Below, piece after piece: positions 1 to 7,474 of a stretch of DNA of 16,305 bases; position 1 is the stretch's first letter, and the number at the start of each line of letters is the position of its first letter. A program made the position numbers and the translations under genes. The stretch covers positions 1 through 16,305 of the forward strand of contig JBKOWM010000106.1 of NCBI GenBank assembly GCA_046724395.1, in the 5' to 3' direction. The stretch is from DATAEU01 sp046724395. Its GTDB lineage: Bacteria; Actinomycetota; UBA4738; HRBIN12. The notes under the pieces are model-generated. The model was given only the letters and a program-made list of their open reading frames with translations, searched no databases and was not told the origin of the DNA.

Positions 1-404
1 CCGTGAAGGACGAGGAGCGCGTGTGGCTGGAGAGCCTGACCAAGGATCCGGAAAGCCTCGAGGCCTGTGGCATCTGGGTGGAGGGGGAGTTCGGGGGCGG
101 GATGGGGATGGGGCGGGATCCGTTCGGCATCGCGGTCGAGATCGGGTACTGGATCCGCTCGCGCTTCGAGGGCCGTGGCTTCGTCACCCGGGGATGCGAG
201 GCCCTGATCGACTATGCCTTCGACGCGATGGGCGTGCATCGCGTCGTCATCCGCGCCGGCGTCGACAATCACCGGAGCCGTGCTGTCCCCGAGCGTCTGG
301 GATTTACCTTCGAGGGCGTGCATCGCGAGGAGGGGCGTGGGAGCGGTGGGTTTCACGACCTGGCGATCTACGGTCTCCTGGACCGCGAATGGCGAGCGCG
401 CTGA
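1..404 (+). CDS. GNAT family N-acetyltransferase, RimJ/RimL-like (5' truncated)
   Basis: C-terminal three quarters of a RimJ/RimL-type acetyltransferase, which transfers acetyl from acetyl-CoA to an amino group of a protein or small molecule; the substrate is unknown. Visible are the beta4 region (EIGYWI), the acetyl-CoA pyrophosphate loop (SRFEGRGFVTRG, a Q/R-x-x-G-x-G/A-type turn), the helix with ALIDYAFDAMGVHRVVIRA, the NHRSRAVPERLGF block typical of the family, and a terminal YGLLDREW. The family is normally about 170-190 aa and only about 133 are present, so the true start lies upstream of the window. The in-frame GTG at position 3 is probably internal. The gene overlaps the next one by 16 bp (389-404), which suggests translational coupling. 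The family call is secure and the substrate is not. Confidence 0.85.
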   Translation, partial: VKDEERVWLESLTKDPESLEACGIWVEGEFGGGMGMGRDPFGIAVEIGYWIRSRFEGRGFVTRGCEALIDYAFDAMGVHRVVIRAGVDNHRSRAVPERLGFTFEGVHREEGRGSGGFHDLAIYGLLDREWRAR

Positions 405-1123
405 CGCGGCGGTTCGACGCGGTCGTCTTCGACCTCTTCGGGACGCTCGTCGGCGAGTTTCCGGTCGCCGACTGGTCGGCCCACTTCGACGTCGCCGCCG
501 GCGCGCTCGGTGTCGATGCGCATCTGCTGCGCACGGCGTGGCAGGGCAGCGCGATCGAGCGGCAGACCGGTCTGCTGGGCGACGTTCGGCAGAACCTCCG
601 CGAGATCGCTCGTCGAGCAGGCGGCGACCCGAGCGAGCGACAGTTGGAGGAGGCGGTGTCGGTCCGGGCGACCCTCTACGACCGCTTCTTCCGTCCGCTC
701 CCCGGAGCGCTCCAGACGGTGCGATGGGTCCGCGACGAGGGGTATCGCTCGGCGCTCGTCAGCATGTGCGCGCCGGACACGCCGGCGTTGTGGCACGCAT
801 CGGATTTCGTCGGCCTGATCGAGGTCGAGGTCTTCTCGTGTGAGGTGGGACTGCGCAAGCCCGACGCCGGGATCTACCTCGCTGCGATCCAGCGCCTCGG
901 CGTCGACGCGGATCGCTGCGTCTACGTGGGCGACGGCAGCTACGGAGAGCTTCGCGGCGCGGCCGCCGTGGGGATGGCTCCGGTCCTCGTTCGCAACCCG
1001 TCGGAGATCGAAGGCTCGATGCTTCGCCCCGGCTACGAGCCGTGGACCGGCCCGACGATCGCCTCGATCGGCGACCTGCGAGCGTTCATCGAGCGAATCG
1101 AACCGGACGAGGGTCGGGCGTGA
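389..1123 (+). CDS. HAD superfamily hydrolase (phosphatase-like)
   Basis: A haloacid-dehalogenase-superfamily hydrolase of 244 aa that probably removes phosphate from a small metabolite. Motif I is FDLFGTL with nucleophile Asp15; the +2 position is Phe rather than the acid/base Asp of classical phosphatases, a variant common in DLFGT-type HADs. Motif II Ser lies in SALVSMC. The motif III Lys is in RKPDAGIYLAAIQRLGV, and motif IV is VYVGDGSYGELRGAAAVGM. A helical cap follows motif I, as in subclass I HADs. The start is ATG 389, because the DLFGT core begins 14 residues later; the frame is open further upstream but that part is antiparallel noise inside the acetyltransferase. It overlaps the upstream gene by 16 bp and the downstream ATPase gene by 4 bp (GTGA), so the three are probably co-translated. 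The substrate cannot be read from the sequence. Confidence 0.85.
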   Translation: MASALTRRFDAVVFDLFGTLVGEFPVADWSAHFDVAAGALGVDAHLLRTAWQGSAIERQTGLLGDVRQNLREIARRAGGDPSERQLEEAVSVRATLYDRFFRPLPGALQTVRWVRDEGYRSALVSMCAPDTPALWHASDFVGLIEVEVFSCEVGLRKPDAGIYLAAIQRLGVDADRCVYVGDGSYGELRGAAAVGMAPVLVRNPSEIEGSMLRPGYEPWTGPTIASIGDLRAFIERIEPDEGRA

Positions 1124-1656
1124 GCGACCCGCGCCGGCACGTGCTCACCGGCGCGCCGGGGACCGGCAAGACCGCGGTGCTTCGCGCGATGCCGTCGCAC
1201 GTCGTCGTCGTCGCGGAGCCCGCCCGCGAGATCCTGGCCGAGGAGCGCGCGGCCGGCCGGCCCGTGACGTTCGAAAAAGACGAGGACCGATTCGTCGACC
1301 TGCTGCTTCGTCGTTCAATCGAGAAGTTCGAGGCCGCGGTGCGTGCGGAGGGCGTCGTCGTCTTCGATCGCGGAATCCCGGACTGCATCGCCTACGCGGC
1401 ACATCTCGGAGCAGAGACGGGGCCGAGTCTTCGAGCGGCGACGACCCATCGGTACGACGGTACGGTGATGCTGCTGGCGCCCTGGGAGGAGATCTATTGC
1501 ACCGACGACGAGCGGAGGATGGCGTTCGAGGACGTCGTCGCGTTTCACCGGGCGATCGTCGATTCGTATCGCGCGGCGGGGTACCTGCCGATCGAGCTGC
1601 CAAGGGGATCCGTGGCCGCCCGAGCCGCATTCGTCGCCGATGTCATCGGCGCGTGA
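1120..1656 (+). CDS. AAA_28-type P-loop ATPase/kinase-like protein
   Basis: A small (178 aa) P-loop NTPase. Walker A is GAPGTGKT at residues 11-18, immediately after a beta strand (HVLT). The VVVVAEPAREIL block, the E-x-x-R-F-x-D-L region and VVFDRGIPDCIAYAAHLG (Walker B-like Asp followed by Arg) match the AAA_28 group of predicted ATPases (COG3911-like), which resemble nucleoside or small-molecule kinases in fold. The C-terminal part has the LLAPWEEIYCTDDERR lid-like segment with arginines near the active site. The start is GTG 1120, which overlaps the HAD stop as GTGA; longer frame extensions lie inside the HAD gene. Its 3' end overlaps the convergent methyltransferase gene by 14 bp. The biological role is unknown. 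Confidence 0.8.
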   Translation: MSDPRRHVLTGAPGTGKTAVLRAMPSHVVVVAEPAREILAEERAAGRPVTFEKDEDRFVDLLLRRSIEKFEAAVRAEGVVVFDRGIPDCIAYAAHLGAETGPSLRAATTHRYDGTVMLLAPWEEIYCTDDERRMAFEDVVAFHRAIVDSYRAAGYLPIELPRGSVAARAAFVADVIGA

Positions 1657-2416
1657 TGTTCACCTGACTGGATGCCGTGACGCGAGGCCGGTTCTTCGAT
1701 CCGAGCGCAACGACGTCGCCGACGACGAGCGTGGCGGGGGGACCGATCGAGGCCGCGAGCGCGAGCGCCGGCAGCGTCTGGAGCGTCCCGATGACGCTTC
1801 GCTCGTCCTCGGTCGTCGCCCACTGCACGATCGCCGCTGGCGTCTGCGCGTCGCGACCCGCTGCGACGAGCTGTTGGCACGTGGCGGCGAGCCTGCCGGC
1901 CGCCATCAACACCACCAGCGTGTCGGTGGCCGTTGCGACGTCCGCGAGGTCGACGCCGTCCCCGTGCGCGGCGCTGGCGGTCACGACGGCAACGCTCCGC
2001 GCGACGTCGCGGTGCGTCACCGGAACGCCGATCGAGGCCGGCGCGGCGAGCGCCGACGTGACTCCAGGGACGACCTCGACGGGAACGCCGGCATCCGCGC
2101 AGGCGAGAACCTCCTCACCCCCGCGGCCGAACACGAACGCATCACCGCCCTTCAGCCGCACGACGGTTCGGCCGGCGCGAGCTCGCTCGACGAGCAGCCG
2201 GGCGATGGCCTCTTGTGGCGTCGCCGCCCGGCCCGGCTCTTTCCCCACGTACACGCGCTCGGCGTCGGGCGGGGCGAGGTCGAGCAGGGCCGGCGCCGCG
2301 AGCCGATCGAAGACGACGACGTCGGCGACGGCGAGGGCCTCGGCGCCGCGCACGGTGATGAGCTTCGGGTCGCCGGGTCCGGCGCCTACGAGGATCACGC
2401 GGCCGTCCGCCCTCAC
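1643..2416 (-). CDS. cobA: Uroporphyrinogen-III C-methyltransferase (SUMT)
   Basis: S-adenosylmethionine-dependent methylase that converts uroporphyrinogen III to precorrin-2, the first step to sirohaem and cobalamin; cytoplasmic. It has 257 aa, the usual size for a stand-alone SUMT. Signature segments are VGAGPGDPKLITVRGAEAL (SAM-binding glycine loop, residues 10-28), RLKGGDAFVFGRGGEE (87-102, with the common Pro to Ala change after GGD), VVPGVTSALAAPASIGVPVTHR and the VVLMAAGRL segment. The start is GTG 2416, overlapping the upstream stop as GTGA. A longer in-frame start at 2542 lies entirely inside the preceding gene and adds non-homologous Arg/Pro-rich sequence. Last gene of the sirohaem/sulfite operon. 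Its place after the precorrin-2 dehydrogenase gene argues for sirohaem supply rather than B12. Confidence 0.93.
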   Translation of the reverse strand: MRADGRVILVGAGPGDPKLITVRGAEALAVADVVVFDRLAAPALLDLAPPDAERVYVGKEPGRAATPQEAIARLLVERARAGRTVVRLKGGDAFVFGRGGEEVLACADAGVPVEVVPGVTSALAAPASIGVPVTHRDVARSVAVVTASAAHGDGVDLADVATATDTLVVLMAAGRLAATCQQLVAAGRDAQTPAAIVQWATTEDERSVIGTLQTLPALALAASIGPPATLVVGDVVALGSKNRPRVTASSQVNITRR

Positions 2417-3021
2417 GTGACCGTCTCCCGGTGAAGTGACCGGTCGTCGAGGAGCCGGCCGAGCAGACGCCGCCTGAGCTCCTCGGTCCGTCCGGATCCG
2501 GCGAGCTCCCGCGCCTCGTCGAGATCGAGGGCCTCGTGCCACCGGCGTGCGCGTTCGCCGAGGTCAGGTAGCGCGGGAAGCGTACGGTCGCGCACGTCTC
2601 GGAGGACCTCGACGACGTTCGCCCACTCCGCGCCGAAGCGACCCTCGAGGTCCTCGCGTAGCCGGCGGGCAAGCGCGGGCGACCGCCCGCCGGTCGAGAT
2701 GGCCAGGACGAGGTCACCGCGCCGGACGATCGACGGCGCGGCGAAGTCGCAGTTCGCAACGTCGTCCATGACGTTGACCAGGATGCCGCGAGCCCGCGCC
2801 TCGCGCGCGATCCGGTCGCGCTCATCGGGGTCTGGGGAGGAGGCGACGCAGACGAACGCGCCGTCGAGATCCTCGGGCTGCCACGCGCCGTCGTCGAACA
2901 CCTCGACGGTCCCACCGGCCGCGCGCAGCTGCTCGGGCTTGCCCTCGCGGACCGCCACTGAGCCGATCACGACCGCGCGCCTGCCCTCGAGCTCGAGGAA
3001 CACCGGGTATCCGAACGGCAT
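2413..3021 (-). CDS. Precorrin-2 dehydrogenase / sirohydrochlorin ferrochelatase (Met8/CysG N-terminal type)
   Basis: NAD-dependent oxidation of precorrin-2 to sirohydrochlorin, probably followed by Fe insertion to give sirohaem. The protein has 202 aa. YPVFLELEGRRAVVIG (residues 5-20) is the first Rossmann strand. NVMDDVANCDFAAPSIVRRGDLVLAISTGGRSPALAR matches the conserved catalytic/chelatase block, including the Asp86-Asp87 pair. A helical C-terminal domain follows. Odd points: the usual GGGxVA dinucleotide loop reads GSVAVREGK, and the stretch between the second strand and QPEDLDGAFV is about 20 residues shorter than in typical members. The start is ATG 3021, two bases after the cysH stop, with a GAGGAGG sequence about 10 nt upstream. 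It overlaps cobA by 4 bp. Family assignment is good; whether both activities remain is uncertain. Confidence 0.85.
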   Translation of the reverse strand: MPFGYPVFLELEGRRAVVIGSVAVREGKPEQLRAAGGTVEVFDDGAWQPEDLDGAFVCVASSPDPDERDRIAREARARGILVNVMDDVANCDFAAPSIVRRGDLVLAISTGGRSPALARRLREDLEGRFGAEWANVVEVLRDVRDRTLPALPDLGERARRWHEALDLDEARELAGSGRTEELRRRLLGRLLDDRSLHRETVT

Positions 3022-3023
3022 CG

Positions 3024-3860
3024 CTACGACGCCTCCTCGCTCACTCCGTGGACCACTCGGCCGCTGTGCGCGCGCTCGCTGTCGCTCTTGGTTCCGAGAA
3101 GGCCGACCGAGCAGTGGATGCCGCACTCCTTGTCGGTATCCTGCTCCCACCACCAGCGCCCGGCGCGCTCGTGCTCGCCGGGCATCACGGCGCGCGTGCA
3201 CGGCGCGCACCCGATCGATGTGTATCCGTGGTCGAAGAGCTCGTGGTAGGGGACGTCGTTCTTGCGGACGTAATCCCAGACGTCGTCGAGCGACCAGTCC
3301 GCGAGTGGGTTGATCTTCACGATACCGCCGTGATCGCGGTCGAGCTCGACCTTCGCTACGTTCCGTCGGCTCTTCCACTGTTCGCGGCGCAGCCCGGCGA
3401 CCCAGGCGTCCAGGGTCGCGAGCTTGCGCTTGAGCGGCTGCACCTTCCGGATCTCGCAGCATGCGAGGCGGAGGTCGAGGGATCGGTACATCAGATTCGG
3501 CCCGTTCCTCCTGACGAGCGTCTCGACGTCGGCGCGCTCGGGGAACTCGAACTCCACGTCGATGCCGTACTTGTCGCGGACCTGCTCGAACAGCGCGTAG
3601 GTCTCCGGCGGCAGCCGGCCGGTGTCGAGCGTGAACACGCGCACGCGCTGGTCGATCCGCCAGGCCATGTCGACGATCGCCATCCCGTCGACGCCGCCCG
3701 CCGCGCTGATGGCCATCCGGGGATGGAACGTGCCGAGCGCCCAGGTGAGGAGCTCCTCGGCCGATGCGTGCTCGAACCGGTTCGCGGCCTCGTGGACCCA
3801 TGTGGACTCCTCGTCCAGGACGGGAAGCGCCGGCTCGTGAATGGGCTCTCGATCGCTCAT
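3024..3860 (-). CDS. cysH: Assimilatory adenylyl-sulfate (APS) reductase, [4Fe-4S] type
   Basis: Thioredoxin-dependent reduction of adenylyl sulfate to sulfite and AMP in cysteine synthesis; cytoplasmic, 278 aa. The four cluster cysteines are visible as Cys134-Cys135 (LACCEIRKVQPLKR) and Cys218/Cys221 (GCAPCTRA). This CC...CxxC pattern marks the APS-using enzyme rather than the cluster-free PAPS enzyme. The catalytic cysteine is Cys246 in KECGIHC. The nucleotide-binding region is AISAAGGVDGMAIVDM followed by FTLDTGRLPPETY. The start is ATG 3860, which overlaps the sulfite reductase stop as ATGA; a longer in-frame extension lies within that gene and is rejected. An APS-type enzyme removes the need for APS kinase. 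No ATP sulfurylase is in this window, so it must be encoded elsewhere. Confidence 0.93.
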   Translation of the reverse strand: MSDREPIHEPALPVLDEESTWVHEAANRFEHASAEELLTWALGTFHPRMAISAAGGVDGMAIVDMAWRIDQRVRVFTLDTGRLPPETYALFEQVRDKYGIDVEFEFPERADVETLVRRNGPNLMYRSLDLRLACCEIRKVQPLKRKLATLDAWVAGLRREQWKSRRNVAKVELDRDHGGIVKINPLADWSLDDVWDYVRKNDVPYHELFDHGYTSIGCAPCTRAVMPGEHERAGRWWWEQDTDKECGIHCSVGLLGTKSDSERAHSGRVVHGVSEEAS

Positions 3861-5629
3861 CGATCCCACCTCGCGAAGGCCTGCAGCTCGTCGTCCGGCA
3901 GCGCATTCACGAACGCGCGAAAGTTGGGGAGGTCGTTGCGACGCTGGCGGTACCGTCGAACGAGCGCCTCCACGTAGTCGGCGGCGTCCTCGGCGAACAC
4001 GCGCGTTCCCTTCACCTTGCGCGCAAACCCGCCCCGCGCCCCGAGCCCGCCGCCCAGGTGCACGAAGAAGGCCTCGCTTTTCGTCCCGTCGGGCCGCGCG
4101 AGGACGACGCCCATGAGTCCGATGTCCGCGAGCTGGAACCGCGCGCACGAGTTCGGACATCCGTTGACGTGGATGCGGAGCTGCTCGTCGAGGTCGGGAA
4201 TGCGTTCCTCGAGCTCGCGCGCGAGCCAAGCCGCCCGGCCCTTCGTCTCGACGATCGCGAGCTTGCAGAACTCGATGCCGGTGCAGGCAACCATGCCGGC
4301 CCGGAACGAGCTGGGGTTCACGCGGAGGTCCTCGGCCTCGAGCTCGGCGACGATGTCAGCGACGCTTGCGGCGTCGACGTCGAGGATCACGATCTTCTGC
4401 TGCGTCGTCGTGCGGATGCGTGCCGCCCCGAACCGGTCCGCGAGCTCGGCGACGCGGCGGAGCTGGTGCCCGTGGATCCTGCCCGCGCGAGGCGCGAACC
4501 CGACGTACCGGCGTCCGTCGCGCTGCCGGTGAACGCCAACGTGGTCGCGGTGAGCGTGCTCGCTGGGGTCCGGTGCAGGGCCGTCGGGCAGGGCGAATCC
4601 GAGGAACTGCTCCTCCAGCACCTCGCGGAACCGCTCGGGGCCCCAGTCGGCGATCAAGAACTTCAGCCGGGCGTGATTCCGCGCGCGACGGTACCCGTAA
4701 TCACGGAACGTGGCGGTGACGGCCGCCCAGACGTCGGGGACCAGACGGGGCTCGACGAAGGCGTTCAGGCGATGGGCGAGCATGGGGTTCGTCGAGAGCC
4801 CGCCCCCCACCCACAGGTCGAATCCGGGGCCGAGATCGGGGTGCTGGACGCCCACGAACGAGACGTCGTTGACCTCATGGTGCCCGCATTGCTGGCGGCA
4901 GCCGCTGATCGAGGTCTTGTACTTACGCGGCAGATTCGAGAAGCGCTCGTCGCCCACGAAGCGCCTCTCGGTCTCGAGCAAGACCGGAGTGGCGTCGATG
5001 AGCTCGTCGGCATCGACGCCGGCGAGGGCGCATCCGATCATCACGCGCGGCGTGTCCCCGCACGCCTCCTGGGTCGATAGTCCGACCGTCTCGAGGCAGG
5101 CCCAGATCGCGGGTACGTCCTCGATCCGGATCCAGTGGAGCTGGACGTTCTGGCGGTCGGTGACGTCGGCGACGTCCCTCCCGTATCGCTCGCTGCAATG
5201 GGCGATGGCGCGGAGCTGGTCGCTCGTCAGGGCGCCGCCCGGGATGCGGATCCGCAGCATGAAGAACTCGTCCTCGAGCTCGTTCGGCTCCACCGTCGCT
5301 GTAGCGCCCCCGGGGATCCCTTGCTTTCGCTGCGTGTAGAGGCCCCACCACCGAAAGCGCGAGCGCAGGTCGGTCTTGTCGATGGAGCGGAACCCCTTCC
5401 TGGCATACGTGGATTCGATGCGGGCACGGACGTTGAGGCCGTCGTCGTCGCGCTTGGCTCGCTCGGCCGCATTGAGCGGTTCGAAGTAGCCGAGGCCCCA
5501 CTGGCCCTCGCCGCGCTTGCGCGGCCGGCGGGGCGACTTGGTGTCGTGCGCCTCGGCCGCTCGGGCCGACGTCGGCGGCGTCGTCGCGGGTGGCGTCGTC
5601 CCCGTCGTCATAGTCGGTCGCTCGGTCAC
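3857..5629 (-). CDS. sir: Ferredoxin-dependent sulfite reductase (SirA-type, nitrite/sulfite reductase family)
   Basis: Six-electron reduction of sulfite to sulfide using sirohaem and a [4Fe-4S] cluster; 590 aa. Ferredoxin-like repeats are seen around residues 41-200 and 365-450. Cluster/sirohaem cysteines are Cys449 and Cys455 (CTGIEFC) and Cys491 and Cys495 (CPNSC). Tyr98 (WWGLYTQR) and Cys190 (EACGD) align with Tyr69 and Cys161 of Mycobacterium tuberculosis SirA, the covalent pair of that sulfite reductase, which favours sulfite over nitrite. The first 40 residues are a Thr/Pro/Ala-rich extension, about 30 residues longer than the mycobacterial protein. The start is GTG 5629: AAGGA lies 6 nt upstream, whereas ATG 5611 has no ribosome-binding site. 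First structural gene of the operon, overlapping cysH by 4 bp, behind a leader peptide and hairpin. Confidence 0.93.
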   Translation of the reverse strand: MTERPTMTTGTTPPATTPPTSARAAEAHDTKSPRRPRKRGEGQWGLGYFEPLNAAERAKRDDDGLNVRARIESTYARKGFRSIDKTDLRSRFRWWGLYTQRKQGIPGGATATVEPNELEDEFFMLRIRIPGGALTSDQLRAIAHCSERYGRDVADVTDRQNVQLHWIRIEDVPAIWACLETVGLSTQEACGDTPRVMIGCALAGVDADELIDATPVLLETERRFVGDERFSNLPRKYKTSISGCRQQCGHHEVNDVSFVGVQHPDLGPGFDLWVGGGLSTNPMLAHRLNAFVEPRLVPDVWAAVTATFRDYGYRRARNHARLKFLIADWGPERFREVLEEQFLGFALPDGPAPDPSEHAHRDHVGVHRQRDGRRYVGFAPRAGRIHGHQLRRVAELADRFGAARIRTTTQQKIVILDVDAASVADIVAELEAEDLRVNPSSFRAGMVACTGIEFCKLAIVETKGRAAWLARELEERIPDLDEQLRIHVNGCPNSCARFQLADIGLMGVVLARPDGTKSEAFFVHLGGGLGARGGFARKVKGTRVFAEDAADYVEALVRRYRQRRNDLPNFRAFVNALPDDELQAFARWDR

Positions 5630-5633
5630 GGGT

Positions 5634-5640
5634 CGTCCTT
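5634..5640 (-). promoter_or_regulatory. Ribosome-binding site of sulfite reductase gene
   Basis: Minus-strand AAGGACG with AAGGA six bases before GTG 5629. It decides the start codon of the reductase gene. The AGGACG part is complementary to CGTCCT (5752-5757) in the last codons of the upstream leader ORF. The eight bases just before it (5641-5648, minus CGAGATCG) are complementary to leader CGATCTCG (5758-5765). Sequestration of this site is therefore possible. Confidence 0.65.
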
Positions 5641-5664
5641 CGATCTCGTCGCGGAAACGAAGAT

Positions 5665-5687
5665 GGGAGCCGCGGTGCGCGGCTCCC
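5665..5687 (-). promoter_or_regulatory. Perfect 10-bp hairpin in the 5' leader of the sulfite reductase operon
   Basis: GGGAGCCGCG (5665-5674) and CGCGGCTCCC (5678-5687) form a perfect 10-bp stem with a 3-nt loop. In the minus-strand RNA the loop is CAC. It lies 35 nt upstream of the reductase start and 62 nt downstream of the leader-peptide stop. The following RNA (AUCUUCGUUUCC) has scattered U residues but no U-run. It could be a weak terminator, a Rho-related attenuation element, or a structural strut that brings the leader ORF and the ribosome-binding site together. Confidence 0.6.
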
Positions 5688-5749
5688 CAATAGGTCTGGC
5701 TTGGATGTGAGGTCGGGTCGTCTAGCGCCGCACGTCGTAGATCGCGCCG

Positions 5750-5797
5750 TCAGGACGCGAGATCGGTAACTGGACAGCACAGGCGGCAGGGGATCAT
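5750..5797 (-). CDS. Putative Cys-rich leader peptide (attenuator uORF), MIPCRLCCPVTDLAS
   Basis: A 15-codon ORF on the same strand and upstream of the sulfite reductase gene. Codons 4, 7 and 8 are Cys (TGC, TGC, TGT), so three of fifteen residues are cysteine, two of them adjacent. This is strongly atypical by composition and sits exactly where a cysteine-sensing leader would be. ATG 5797 is preceded by GGTGG at 5-nt spacing, a weak ribosome-binding site; an in-frame GTG three codons upstream (5806) is an alternative start. The last codons (GAT CTC GCG TCC TGA) contain the two segments complementary to the reductase ribosome-binding region. Cys-rich leader ORFs that act as cysteine-responsive attenuators are known upstream of sulfite reductase/cysH operons in mycobacteria. 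The assignment here is inference from position, composition and complementarity. Confidence 0.6.
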   Translation of the reverse strand: MIPCRLCCPVTDLAS

Positions 5798-5844
5798 CGC
5801 CGCCACCAGTCCTGCACACCGCGTGCGGATCATTCGAAATCCGA

Positions 5845-5885
5845 CTCCCTCGGTGGGGAATTGCAGCTGCAACGTACCGAGGGAG
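5845..5885. promoter_or_regulatory. Two-tier dyad (operator-like; possible aceA terminator)
   Basis: A perfect 10-bp inverted repeat, CTCCCTCGGT (5845-5854) and ACCGAGGGAG (5876-5885), encloses a perfect 12-bp palindrome TTGCAGCTGCAA (5861-5872). The two symmetry centres are within 2 bp. One outer arm lies in the promoter spacer and reaches the first base of the -10 element, the inner palindrome covers the end of the -10 and the predicted start site, and the other arm falls at about +11 to +20. This favours a repressor operator. As RNA read from aceA it could also fold and help end that transcript, although the U-tract is poor. Confidence 0.45.
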
Positions 5886-5899
5886 CCTCCGGGCGTCAA
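5871..5899 (-). promoter_or_regulatory. Sigma-70-type promoter of the sulfur/sirohaem operon
   Basis: On the minus strand, TTGACG (5899-5894), 17 bp spacer, TACGTT (5876-5871). The -35 matches five of six consensus bases and the -10 fits TANNNT. Predicted transcription start is near 5864, which gives a leader of about 67 nt before the Cys-rich ORF and about 235 nt before the reductase. The -35 begins about 19 bp after the aceA stop codon. Confidence 0.55.
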
Positions 5900-5917
5900 G
5901 GTGGAAAGCGCGCGGCG

Positions 5918-7282
<1,365 letters not shown>

Positions 7283-7417
7283 TGCCAGCCTCCCCGTTCG
7301 GTCGTCCGTGCGGGACCGCGGTGCGGCCCTTCAGCCAGGCAGTGGCCGGCGGGCGCGAGGCGCCTACCCGGCCGGAGGCGTGGGTACTCGGCCGGCCAGA
7401 GGACGTGAGGCGACGGA

Positions 7418-7435
7418 TTTGAATGGCCGGTCAAA
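7418..7435. promoter_or_regulatory. Operator-like inverted repeat TTTGA-N8-TCAAA
   Basis: TTTGA (7418-7422) and TCAAA (7431-7435) with GGCC at the centre; 14 of 18 positions are symmetric. It lies in the divergent aceA/coxB region, just downstream of the start site expected from the candidate aceA promoter, where a repressor could act. An AT-containing dyad stands out in this GC-rich interval, but no regulator is identified. Confidence 0.3.
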
Positions 7436-7444
7436 CACGCCGAC

Positions 7445-7474
7445 AGTCTGCCCGGCGCGGGCCGGCCGTGTCAA
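7445..7474 (-). promoter_or_regulatory. Candidate aceA promoter
   Basis: On the minus strand there is a consensus -35 TTGACA (7474-7469), an 18-bp spacer and a weak -10 CAGACT (7450-7445). The expected start near 7438 gives a leader of roughly 155 nt before the aceA ATG. Only the -35 is convincing. Confidence 0.3.

Noticed and set aside
2417..2542. N-terminal extension of cobA to 2542
   Set aside because: Lies inside the precorrin-2 dehydrogenase gene, and homology starts at the GTG 2416 region.
3764..5080. A 438-codon plus-strand frame across the sulfite reductase gene
   Set aside because: Lies opposite Cys-cluster and sirohaem motifs that are clearly under selection on the minus strand.
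5609..5629. ATG 5611 as the start of the sulfite reductase
   Set aside because: GTG 5629 has AAGGA at 6 nt and ATG 5611 has nothing comparable.
5665..5687. The 10-bp hairpin as a classical intrinsic terminator
   Set aside because: The RNA after it lacks a U-run, so it is recorded as a structural or attenuation element instead.
4923..5819. A 298-codon minus-strand frame that starts in the sulfur operon leader and runs into the reductase gene
   Set aside because: It reads the leader and the reductase gene in a shifted frame with Arg/Pro-rich noise; no start signal or motif supports it.
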